Assembly (NCBI RefSeq): GCF_001949145.1
Contig: NW_019091578.1
Location: 298,859-349,403 of the forward strand
From: Acanthaster planci
Taxonomy: Eukaryota; Echinodermata; Asteroidea; Valvatida; Acanthasteridae
Direction of reading: 5' to 3'
DNA: 50,545 nucleotides
Part shown: positions 1 to 11,048 of the stretch, piece after piece
How positions within the stretch are numbered: the stretch's first letter is position 1
How the letters are laid out: each line of letters opens with the position of its first letter
Made by a program: the position numbers and the translations under genes
Notes under the pieces: generated by a model
Databases searched by the model: none
Seen by the model: only the letters and a program-made list of their open reading frames with translations
Told to the model about the DNA's origin: nothing

Positions 1-3000
1 GACTGGCCAACAAAATGTTGACTTTTACTGGAAAACTAAGTTCATAAGTAACAACATGTGCTATTTCATCACAGGGAGTGATCGTGAAATCTCATAAAAT
101 TCGCTGTTGTACAAATGCCATAATAAAAATGATTCAAACAAAACACACGATCTTGTAAACAACCGGGCTAGTTATTCCCAAACTAACTCCAGAAGAAAGA
201 GCTCATTAAGGGCAATGACTGCACATATAGATTTAGGGCACACAGCATAATGCAAGCAACTGCACAAGCATTAAATATGATGTTTCATGAGATCATACCA
301 AGCACCAACAAATGCATGAATATTCAATTTCCTATACCTCAGTGCACAAAGTTTTAAGGATGTACATGTAGATTATCAGCGACAAATTGCGGCGGCAATC
401 ATAGGGTACAAAGGGGTTTTGTGGCTGTGAAACAGATGGTGCTTAGCAAGTGTTCACTGCGCTCTGGCTATGGACATACCAGGGCTGTTTTCCAATACTC
501 GACTTTTGCTCCGTCTCAGGCTTCAACTGTTTTTTTACTTCCTTACTTTGAGGCTGTAAGTAAGTCTGATTGTGCCACAAAACATCACATAAGATGCAAA
601 AGAGTTGAACATGACAGTACTTCAATTTAAGTTAAACGCTTCAGGCCCACAATCAGGGATTTGATTTCCTACACGAAGCCTGAGATGGAGACAAAGTTGA
701 GTATTGGAAAACGGCCCAGGCAGGGGCAGTTCATACTCCTGTGTCTTTCCTCTATGCATGTACTGGTAACATCCCTCAAGGGTGTGCAGTTTCATTTTGT
801 TTTTTCTTCCACTGCCTTTCTTTAAATAAAGATGAGTAGAACTTTCACCACACATTGCACATATAACCCCCTCTGACGACCAAGAATTTGATCATTGATT
901 CAATGCCCAATGCTCTGTTGTTTTTTCCAAATTCTCATTCACCTGCTGTCATTCACCCGTGTGACTTTTCAGCTGAACCTTTAAGACATTAGGATTTTGT
1001 ATGATTTACATACTTAATTGTATCATTTTATAAACCTTCTCTTCTGGTATTTCTGTTGTCCTATGGACAGGAATCCAAATACACTTTATAGGTCTTCTGA
1101 AAGGAAGGTTTTTTAGGGCGGTTTATAAACAAGTGGATTTGGTTTAGACTTTTGATTTTAAACAGGTCTCAAACTTCTGATTCCGTGTATTATTCTGCTA
1201 GTTTAAACAGATACAGTAATATAAGTTTGTAAGGCCAGTGCCTAATCACATTTAGCCCACTCTCCTGAGGACAGCCAGAGCATCCTTGCTGAAATGTCAA
1301 GTTAACACTGACCAGTTCTTTTAAGAACCACACCTCTTCCGAATGAGATTGATTCCATGGTGCACCTGCAAGTCACATTTAGCCCATCCAAAAGGCAGGT
1401 GGAATGGACATGGGATACAGTGCCTGACAAATGTAAAAAACAAATTAAAGATCCTCAAATGTCTCCCTCCTCTTTTCAAAAACTTTCTCAGAAAAAGAAT
1501 CTTTTTTCCTTGGCTCACTTTTAAATATACATATGCCTCCTGGAGCATAAATCACTGTTTCTCATAACGTGCAAAATGTGTACCCTGGGTACAAATTTTT
1601 AAACTTTTGATGAATTGTCCATTATTTAAAGGAGGGACATGTCATGATGAAATGCACCTTATGCAATTAACTGAAAAGCTGGGACAAGAAACTCAAGAAA
1701 AACATCAATGTTTGTTGCCCGTAACCAGTGCCGTTCGGTGTTTCCCTTTTCTCTTGAGTATGTTTTCCTAACTTAACTTTACATGATTGAAACCTTTGGG
1801 TAGGATCAATCATTGTCCGCCTCATTTACATGTAAATGAAGCACAGCCTCCACTCTTGAAACGATGACAAGCATGGCCCTGTATTCATCTTAGTTATTGG
1901 AAGCACAGAATAACAGTCATGCAGTGCTCCTCTTGCATCAAAGCTTCATGCCTGCAGTAAGCAGAGCTATCTTCCCAACACCTACAGTTACCTTACAGAT
2001 GGATCATCAGGGATGCGCATTACAAGAAAAGGTTTACTATGAAGCTTCATCAGTAGACTTCCCATTTGTGGACTTGTCTTAGTCATGCACATAGAAAATT
2101 AACATTTGCTACATGCGTGATTGTGTTCAGTGATACAGTATGCCTGCATGCAGGTCATTTATAACTTTTAGAAGAAACTTTGTTATTTGCATTAAAAAAA
2201 ATAATTAATAAAGATATACATGTACCTTTCCATATACTGGTATGAAGAATATAGGATCTGTTCCTTCAAGAGAGTGATCCTGAGTCTGCTATTTAGGATT
2301 TGAAAGTTCTGTTTCAAGTAACTATCACTTGTGTACTCAGGAAAGTGCCAGTGCAGTGTATCATAGAGAGTGGACAAAATTATCACAGCAGACTTGAAGT
2401 GAGTCTAATCCTGTTGCAGAACAACATTGTACATGTACGTGGGATGCTCTACTGTATATACTCGTAAGATGGCATTTACCCCCCCTTGTCTCGGGTGGAA
2501 TATCTGATACTGTCTGCCCGGATAGGTAGAAATCAGAGACCCGCATCCGCAAGGTGATACAGTTTCACTGGGTATAAACAGTGTGGCATGATTAAGATCT
2601 CCCAGTTCTGGTTGTATTGTTTGCTCTTGCGTCACCAGACTTTTTGTTTGTGTGTTGAGCTCCAGTGAAAGTGGTTTCCAAGAGGGATTTTTTTCTTTCA
2701 TTTCAATGAATGGAGTTAAGTGATACTATATTTCATCACTGAATATGTCTCAGTCCTGCCTTCCAAGCAACTTTGTCAGACAAGTGAAGCAAAGACGTCT
2801 GTCTTGGCATTTGGATGTCTGAGACCACCGAGGATGACATTTTTTATCTTGCCCACAGTGTTCCTGTCTTTTTCCAGATGATACCTTTTTGTTGCAAGTT
2901 CCTTGAAAGATAGGACTTTCTCTATTGTCATGTGTGGTGCAGTAAAGTTTCAGGCACAGTTTGTTTGGATAAGTTTTAAGTATGGCACCGCATCAACATG

Positions 3001-3194
3001 AGAGGATATTTATTGCAGATAGCTCAGTTAATTAAATATTGTGTCAGTAGTTCATCTAGTTAAATAATGCACATATACAGATACAAGATTTCACTGAAAT
3101 TTAGAATCTGCTGTTTCTGCTTTAACCTGCATTTACTGGTACTTGTAATAGACGTGGTTCACTTCTTGATTTGAAATTACCCTTTTCATTACAG
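1..3194. other. Non-coding DNA upstream of the first visible ninjurin exon
   Basis: No exon could be supported here on either strand. The open frames are short, lack convincing splice sites and resemble no family I recognise. The exon at 3195 needs an upstream exon ending in phase 0, so this stretch is most likely an intron of the ninjurin gene. Its first exon may lie here unrecognised or to the left of the window. The only clear structure is the foldback repeat at 482-718. Confidence 0.5.
482..718. repeat. Foldback (inverted repeat) element
   Basis: The stretch at about 482-524 is found again, inverted, at about 675-718. The arms are roughly 43 bases with a few mismatches and share the core GTTTTCCAATACTC. 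About 150 bases separate them. This is the form of a foldback or MITE-like insertion. No target-site duplication was identified, so the true ends are uncertain. Confidence 0.55.
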
Positions 3195-3563
3195 GGACCA
3201 GACAGGAAGGCTGTTGCGGACCCATCAACTTTCTCAGGTAGTTGTGATGATCCATTGAGAGGTGGCAGAGACAACACCAGTAGCAGCACCAGTAATCTTG
3301 TGGATAACAATGCTGCTGAGTCCCATCCCCTCACCACTGACACCTGCCCAACCAGCACTTCAAACATAACCCTCACTGCTCCTCCCGTCCATCGGCAATC
3401 ATCTACCGGTCGGCTGGCCAGAAGTCTGCAGTTGAGAACGATCAGTGACGAGGCTCAATCCATGTCGATGATTGTTCATCCTGGTAGTGTGCGCAGGAAT
3501 TATGAGCCTGTACATCAGGAGATGGAGAACTCAACCAGTGTACCCACAACACCTGTCCCATCA
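3195..3563 (+). CDS. Ninjurin, N-terminal-region exon (partial gene)
   Basis: This internal exon of 369 bases (123 codons) is read in phase 0 at both ends. It follows a TTTTCATTACAG acceptor and precedes a GTAAGTA donor. It joins in frame to the ninjurin core exon at 10704. The encoded region begins GPDRKAVADPSTFSG and is rich in Ser, Thr, Asn and Pro, with a basic patch (GRLARSLQLR) and an acidic tail near VHQEMENSTS. It has no membrane segment, so it should be the soluble N-terminal part that precedes the amphipathic helices of ninjurins and, by family topology, faces outside the cell. Vertebrate ninjurins have only about 40 residues there, so this region is unusually long. The start codon lies upstream and was not found. 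Assignment to ninjurin rests on phase and adjacency, not on similarity of this exon. Confidence 0.72.
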
Positions 3564-4505
3564 GTAAGTATCTTAAGCACCACATTGGAAGCTTCTCATA
3601 CCATACTACAATATTCGCTTCAGGGTTTGATTTGTGAAATGGAGTAAATGTACTGGTACATATGGTACATTTACATGTATGTTGTATGCCAAAGATTTTT
3701 GACTTATGTTACTCTGTTCATGTTCATGTCCAGTTGCAGTGTTTATTATTGGTAAGATCATAGATGTCAATAAATTGTTTGGGGAAATGATTATTTTTGT
3801 ATGACTTTATTTGCAGAAAATACATTCATGTCCACAAATAGATACAACACTAATTTTTATATACCCAAGTTCCATTGTTCATGCACATACTGTGCATGTA
3901 CATTTACACGTGTATGTGTGAAAATCTATTCCTTCAAAGATACATGTACATGTACTTTAAACCCAACGTGTGTGTTCATGTACACAGCCCAAAACAGTAG
4001 CCATATTTTATCTCAAACAGGCAGTTTTCCTTTGAAATTGACCCTTGTTTCAGATTCAAACATCTGTATTAAAGGTACATGTATATTGTGAGAACTTTAC
4101 CAGTTGATAGTAAGGCAAACCGTCAGGGCAGCAGAGCTATTTCAGTAGCCTCCTCAACCAATCCCGCAAATTTAATTATAATTAATACCGATACATGTAT
4201 GTATGTCTGCATGCGTGTATGCGACCTAACCTAGTGAAAGTGATTAGCAAGACCCAGAGAGAATGCACTTGAGGACTTACCAAAAGTTTGGCACATGACA
4301 TTGACATTTCATTTTGACAGACGCATGTCTATTAAAAATCCCTCTTTTTCAATCAGAGCTTGTTTGGATTCATGAGCATCTACAAATCTTTTAAATGCAA
4401 AATTTGTTTTACTGTAGCAATCTTCATACTGGTATGTTACCTTACACGGGACAATGTTTTAGTTTTCCCTTAAATTTGAGCTATAAATAGTCTAAGTGCA
4501 TTACG

Positions 4506-4852
4506 TTCAAGAGCACCTCGAAGTAAAACATATTTTCTCTGATTTTATCTGTTCAAATAAATATGGAAGCATCCAAATCGAACGTAGTGTGATTTGTCTG
4601 CAGTGCTCATGCAACCATTGTTTGGCATGCACAAGGGTTTATCCACAACGAACACAGGGCAAGGGTTCCCCTCGTTTTTTCTGTTTTCTCCTCAGTGACG
4701 CAAATTCAGAATTCACATCTTTACATGAATAGAAAAAAAAGCATGTTTCAGCTTGTTACAGTTGAGCTCTGAAGACAAATGACACTGCGTTCCATTTTGA
4801 TACTTCCACACGAAATCAGGGAAAACTTGTTTTCCTTAGAGGTGCTCTTTAA
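4506..4852. repeat. Foldback MITE, copy 1 (shorter)
   Basis: The ends are inverted copies of each other. The left end reads AAGAGCACCTC and, a little further in, TTTTCTCTGATTT. The right end reads the complement, closing with GAGGTGCTCTT. TTCAA precedes the left end and TTAA follows the right end. The same sequence with the same ends occurs at 7313-7783, which marks it as one member of a mobile family. This copy lacks much of the second arm's interior found in the longer copy. Confidence 0.75.
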
Positions 4853-6681
4853 CTCATAATTGCTGCAAATGTATTCAACAAAATTTACTCATTACGTATT
4901 ATGAGCATTTCATTATCATATCAAATTTTAAAAAGTCAATTTCCCCATCCTTAATGGTAGCAAATCAATTATGCAGGATTAATATGTAGCCTTTATTTTA
5001 ATGCCTTAATCAGTGCAATAATGCATTTCTCATTATACGTGTGATACAGACAGTTTACAGTCTACATGTGGGTGGTGCGTGATCAATTGTCAAAAATTGC
5101 CACATCAGCCTCTTGTGCTTTTCATTCATCTTGGCGCTCAGACGCAACTTGATCTGTCTATTGATCTCATATCTTCTATTGTGTTTCTGGCACGCTCCAT
5201 CCCAGTTCTTAAATGTCTGCACACACATATGCGTGTATGGAAGAAATTAATGTTTATACTTCTCTTGTTAATAATATTGACTTGCCTGAAGCAGTTGGAC
5301 TATCATGCATACAGGAGTGAACATATTTTGGCATAAATTTGAGAGTCTCCATTTTCTTCTCAGGGTTGTAATCATAACAGCTGTTTCCATTTTAACAGCT
5401 TTGCCTATGATTAATTATACATGCAGCTGTGCATTATGTTTAAGTCAAATTTCCGTGTATTTACCGTGTATATTTTATCTTATATAAATATATTATCTCA
5501 TATTTTATTTTATTTATATTTTTTGTAAGGCACAAATGCCTTTGAAATGCCAGCACAATAATTGTATTCAGATCTGGTATAAAACTTTTGTTGTTAGTCA
5601 GTTTCATTCTATTTTGGTTACAAGTTTTTTTAACATTGCAATAAATGAGTGCATTGGTAAGACAAATTTATTGAAATCACAGATAGACTGTTCCATTTCT
5701 CACTCAAGGTAAAGCTCTTTAGTGTAATGGAATATTCCATTTGTCACTGGAGGATATTGTTTCCATTACACATTGTGAAACTTTCAGTATTTGCTTTATA
5801 CAATGAGTAAATAAATCTGGGATATATCATCTAAATGAATCCATACTGATTAATCTGAGCATCACCTATTTTGTGTGAAGAGCTGCCTCATGGCACCACT
5901 GTGCTAGACAAATTGATGGGAATATGTTTTGATCCATTTACCAGTAGAACGGTTGTGTATTTTTATTGTCACATCTTACCATCAATTTGGAAGAATTATA
6001 CTTTGAACTGTGATTAACGATAATCTGGATGCAGTTTTTTTCAAGAGATTACACAATTAATGATAGAAGTGTTTTAACATCTATTCCAAAATATGCTTTC
6101 AGCAAGGAGGGGAGGGGAGCAATTTTATGCATGGCATTTTCTTAAATACCTCAGAAAATTGCTTGGAGATTCCAGTCCTCTGCAAACCATAATCTGATTA
6201 ACCCCTCTAAATTATTCCACCAGAAGTACTGGCCTAAACCCAGCCCAAAGGATGCATAAACACTGAGAAGCCTTCCTACCACATTTATACAGTAGTTGGT
6301 GGGTGGACCCTAAGGCTGTACTGGATAGCTTTATAATACAAATGGGGCAGAGTGAAAACAGAAAGCTTATTGGAGAGACCCTCATTAGCATGCAGTCTTC
6401 ATTTGTGACCCCTGCACAAGTAGGGCTAATCAATAACCTACTACAGAAACCAGTGGCCAAGCTCAGTAGATTTACAGAACGGTTTTCACATTATACTTGT
6501 ATGGCTGCAGCATTATTTTGGAGGTCTAATACTGAAGGAGAATCTCTCATTTGACCCTGTGAAAGAAATGACACGTCTGCATGCCCACGTCACCAGCAAG
6601 TAATTAATCGATCAGATGATGAATTGTCTGTGATTCTTAGACTGGTGTCTTCCAATGGAGACTGAAGTTATGCTGATTGAG

Positions 6682-6699
6682 GTACATGTACATGTACAT
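6682..6699. repeat. TACATG-type palindromic microsatellite (representative)
   Basis: This is a short run of alternating GTACAT units. Similar runs occur at 6843-6862, 8826-8842, 9222-9238, near 9871, at 30301-30312 and at many other places on both sides of the window. Each run is its own reverse complement. They are a genome-wide feature of this species' non-coding DNA, not a mark of any one gene. Confidence 0.7.
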
Positions 6700-7312
6700 A
6701 AGGAGGTTGTTTTCCTTACGGTACTTTGAAGCTGTAAAATAATTGGAGTATGGGACATATTTCTGCATTATGCATGTACATGTGTTTGTATGTATGTTTA
6801 CGTATTACATGTACATTGTATATCATGTTGAATTGTGTAGATATACATGTACATGTACATGTTGCATTGTTTGATATAAAAGGAGCTACTGTGTAAGAAA
6901 TTGTGCTCTTCCATCAATAGTTGAAATTTTTTCAACATTCCTGTTAATCTTCTCATACAAAAACCACATGTACAAGCACACTTAGGATCCAATTTTGTAC
7001 ACTGTGTATGAAAATTTATATACGTACCATCATTCATTAGACCCTGCAGTGGTTCTGCAAACCTAATATTCTGATTGTTCTTGACAAAGACTGCCCTTCA
7101 CATAATGGTCACCATTGTTTGGGGGTATGGTTGCACGTGGCCCTTTCTGATCATCGCCATATTGCAACCTGCACTTCAGTCAACACAACAGATGGCATGA
7201 AGCATTTGCTTCTGTGTTTGTTTCTCTATGTTTAGTTTTTCATGTGTATTTATAGTTTCTAAGAAAATAATATAAACATATTGAAAGATGATACTTATTT
7301 GAGCCTCCATAT

Positions 7313-7783
7313 TTAAAGAGCACCTCTAAGGAAAACATGTTTTCTCTGATTTTATCTGTTCAAATAAATATGGAAACATCCAAATCAAATGTAGTGTCAT
7401 TTGTCTTCAGAGCTCAACTATAACAAGCTTAAAAGGGCTTTTTTTCTGTTCATGCCAAGATGTCATTCTGAGAAAACAGAGAAAAGGAGGGGAACCCTTG
7501 CCCTGTGTTCGTAGTAGATAAACCCTTGTGAGTGCCAAATAATGGCTACATGCATTATTTGGCATACACAGGGTTTACCCACAAGGAACACGGGGAGAGG
7601 GTTCCCCTTGATTTCTCTGTTTTCTGAGAATGACACCATCTACATTCAGAATTCACATCTTGGCATGAACAGAAAAAAAGCCCTTTAAGCTTGTTCTGGT
7701 TGAGCTCTGAAGACAAATGATACTGCATTCGATTTGGATGCACTATTCAGAGAAACCATGTTTTCCTTAGAGGTGCCCTTTAA
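7313..7783. repeat. Foldback MITE, copy 2 (near-palindrome of about 470 bases)
   Basis: Nearly the whole element folds back on itself. The left half (7313 to about 7545) matches the reverse complement of the right half (about 7550-7783), including AGAGCACCTCTAAGGAAAAC at one end and its complement at the other. TTAA sits at both outer edges, consistent with a TTAA target-site duplication. There is no coding capacity, so it must have moved using another element's transposase. Copy 1 lies at 4506-4852 in the same intron. Confidence 0.78.
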
Positions 7784-9372
7784 TTCACATCTTAAAGTAT
7801 CTGTGCTATGTACATGTATATACTCTTAATAAGTCCGATGCACATGTAATGTGGAAAAATCTCTTTTATTAGATAAGCTTGTAGAGATTCCTGTGTTCCA
7901 GAAAAAACGAATTCAAGTGTTTGGCTAAATGTTACTCTACAGTGTACAAATGTAGGCATGTACATGTATGTCCAGTTTTTCTATAGCAAGGAACGGTTCC
8001 ATCTTCCATGATATTTCATCGTAAGGTTTCTGTACATGTCATGCCAAACAAGAACCAGAGGAAACTCAAATCAATATTTAATTTCTCAGAGAACAGTATT
8101 CCATTGTCAGAACAAGATTGAATTTTCCACCTCTGTCTGTCCATGGGCGAAGGTGCTGTTGTCAAATCATCTTTCCATGCAAATGTACACTGTAGAGCAG
8201 TGGTTTATATTTTAACCGGCCTATACAGAGAGGAACGTCTAAGATATCCATTTCATCCCTCTTCATTTCTGATACTGCATTATTCCCCAGAATTCTTGCT
8301 TTTAATTAAAATATCTTCCTTGATGAGGTCCTCCTACGGATAGTTCCCACGTATTGTAGCTCTATGATATACATGTACATGTGTACATATACTGGTACGT
8401 ACTAGTAGTGTACATGTGCCTGTACAAGTACAAGGATTTACGTGATTTAAAATCACGTAGAATCTTGTGGGTTTGGAAGGCTTAAGTTTAATCATAGAGC
8501 ATGTATCCAGCCTGACCAGCCATAATATAGAGCAAAGTAGTATATTTATGTCTTTGCACTTAAAAGTGTTATGTATTAATCGCATTTATAATCATTTTAT
8601 TTTATTGTGATTATCCCTTTAATTTATCGTAGTTTTGTAGTAAAAACTGATTCAGTCACTTAAGTTCCATACACGGTTGTGGTAAATGCATATTCTGAGT
8701 TTTGAAAAATAATTTCATAAATTTATAATTGTCAGTTTTTTCTCGTCACTTTCTTCAAAAATTGACAGGTATTTTACTGTTTCAAAAACTACTGTCAGTG
8801 ATTTGTACCGTGTACCTTCATACGCTTGTACATGTACATGTAGTTTGATACTGAAATCTTGCATCGACCCTTTTAATACTGGGAAAAACAGTGATCTCGT
8901 TCTGTGTGACAGCACCTAAAACCCATGTTGACTGGCTTGTAATCTGGGACAGGATTTTGTTTTTTTTTCCTCATACAAGGTGGTTTTTTTAACGGAAGCA
9001 GGAAGCTAGTCTTCTTGTAATCAGAAACAGTGACTGATAACTCAAATCCTGTGTGTGGAAATGATTGAACACAAGATATGGCAGTTTTGTCAATGAGTAC
9101 ATGTCAAGGTGCAAAGTCACAGTTTTCAATTGGTTTCACATATGTACAATACTGTACTGGTATATGCATACATGACTGTGTATACTATATAGGTCAGAGG
9201 TTGGAAGGCGAAAGGGCGGGCGTGTACATGTACATGTAACCCCCCTCCATCTCATTTTGATCACCCACCTTCCACAAAGACAAGCGTAATGCATGCCCTT
9301 CCTTCCTGCACTTTTAGATGTGAGGAGAAAAGTTACACTTTACTCAGTAGTCACAGAGGAGTTTCAAGTTAT

Positions 9373-9392
9373 ATGTACATGTACATGTACAT
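9373..9392. repeat. TGTACA microsatellite block
   Basis: This is a run of alternating TGTACA units, one of the longest of the dispersed palindromic microsatellite blocks in the ninjurin intron. Confidence 0.75.
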
Positions 9393-10703
9393 TCATAGTT
9401 TACATATATATATGCAATATTCATGTATGTATGTGCATTAAAGTTACTATTGTAACTATTCATTGTACATGTAAGTACATAGGTTTCTTGTGTTACATTG
9501 GAAAGCAGGGATGAAGACTTTGTGAAAACTTTCTTTTAATAGATTAAAACACCTGTTTTTTAATTGCTGAAGAAAACGTTCTCTACCTAAGAAATTAATT
9601 TTGCCACAGTTTCAATGTGGCTTGGGTAAATACCACTCCAGGTTGGGCTTCCCTTTAGGTAAGGCTGTGCTTGTTTGAGACTCTGAATTGATAAGTTTAA
9701 TGAGACACTGAGGGGCTTTGGCCCAATTTGGTTTTCCTTAGGTTGATGTTTTCACGCCAAAACACTTTGCATCAACCTGGCGTCTATGTAGAATTCTACT
9801 GATTTGTCTACAGACTATTAGTTGATATATGGTATAATTAGCCCAGACAAGAGCACTGTAACCTGCTAAAGTACATGTACATGTATACTGTACTGTGCAG
9901 ATGTACATGTCAATTAGTCATTTAAAGCATACATGTAGTTAAGCCAACTACTGCACAAGACCTAGTTTTCTGTCATACAGCAGCCTACAGTAGGAGAGTA
10001 CATGTACATGGAGTTGACAAATTACTGGTGCGATTGTACGTGTATACATTTACTGGTACATATCGTACATGTACATTGTATTTCACCCTTGGCTTGCTGG
10101 GAACCATGCAAGCGCCACAAACTTTAATTTGATTGTTGTGGTTTCAAAATAAGTGAACCACATCACTTGGGTAAGTACATGTACGGTGTACCTGTGGATA
10201 TGCCATTGCCGAACCTCACAAAATACCTCCGTATGAAATCATGATTAAGCTTATCTGCCTTGGTATTTTTGCTAGAATTTTCCTGAATGCTCCAAAATCC
10301 ATCTGTGCCAAAGAAATCAATCTGGCATCTTTGCACTGTAACTTTCAAAAGGTATCAGGTCCCTTGTAAAGCAACACTGACTGGGCTTCTCCTTCCATTT
10401 TGTGACATCCTTAAATTAAAACCTACTTGTTGATTAAGTGTGAAATGTGAGCTTTAAGATCAGTGGCAACTTACCGGTAACTTGTCACTTGGGGTCAGTA
10501 ACAAATTAAAAACTAAACAGGGTTTTTACTTAAGATTAAATCTTTTCAACTGTACATTCTTTTATGTAGTTTTTGTATTAAGCTCCAGGCAGAAATCACT
10601 TACAGGTATGAGTAATATGAAGGCAACTGGAGAATCCAATGTTAAATTTACAACAGTCTCAATTTGCATTCATTATGAAACTCTGTTTACTTTGATTTTT
10701 CAG

Positions 10704-11048
10704 AATCCAGCACCGCGGGCCATAGACTACAATATCTATGCCACCAAGAAGACAGTCTCCCAGGGTTTATTGGCTGTTGCTCTTCTAATGGCCAATGCTT
10801 CACAGCTTAAGAGTCTTGTCAGCATTGGCCATGAGTTCCGCTTCTTCCGTTTTGTCACAGCCCTCATCATCATCTCCATCTCCTTACAGTTGGTCACTGG
10901 TGTCTTCCTTCTCCTCCTCGGCAGAGACAACCTGAACGATGTCTACCGGCAACACCGGCTAGACCGTCTCAACAACTGGACAACAGGATTCGTCTTCACC
11001 ATTGTGGTCATCAATGTCTTCATTGCAGCCTTTGGATTACAGAGTTGA
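10704..11048 (+). CDS. Ninjurin, terminal exon with the conserved core
   Basis: This exon has 115 codons including TGA, entered in phase 0 after the acceptor TGATTTTTCAG. The product is a small plasma-membrane protein. Vertebrate NINJ1 oligomerises through two amphipathic helices and drives plasma-membrane rupture in dying cells; ninjurins were first described in cell adhesion. In exon numbering, residues 9-34 form the helix region (YATKK, then ALLMANASQLKSL, very close to NINJ1). Residues 43-70 are the first membrane segment, residues 71-86 a polar loop (RDNLNDVYRQHRLDRLNN), and residues 89-111 the second segment (TGFVFTIVVINVFIAAFG). The two helices, two membrane segments and short tail are a complete ninjurin domain. 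The position matching NINJ1 Asp53 is Ala (codon 10773-10775) and the Glu49 position is Gln. NINJ1-like versus NINJ2-like cannot be decided. Confidence 0.93.
   Translation, partial: NPAPRAIDYNIYATKKTVSQGLLAVALLMANASQLKSLVSIGHEFRFFRFVTALIIISISLQLVTGVFLLLLGRDNLNDVYRQHRLDRLNNWTTGFVFTIVVINVFIAAFGLQS

Larger units (their letters stand above)
3564..10703 (+). other. Large ninjurin intron
   Basis: About 7.1 kb separates the donor at 3564 from the acceptor ending at 10703. No further exon of the phase needed (0/0, no stops) could be supported. It holds two copies of a foldback element (4506-4852 and 7313-7783) and many TACATG/TGTACA microsatellite blocks, for example 6682-6699, 6843-6862 and 9373-9392. 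The rest is AT-rich and unremarkable. Confidence 0.6.
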
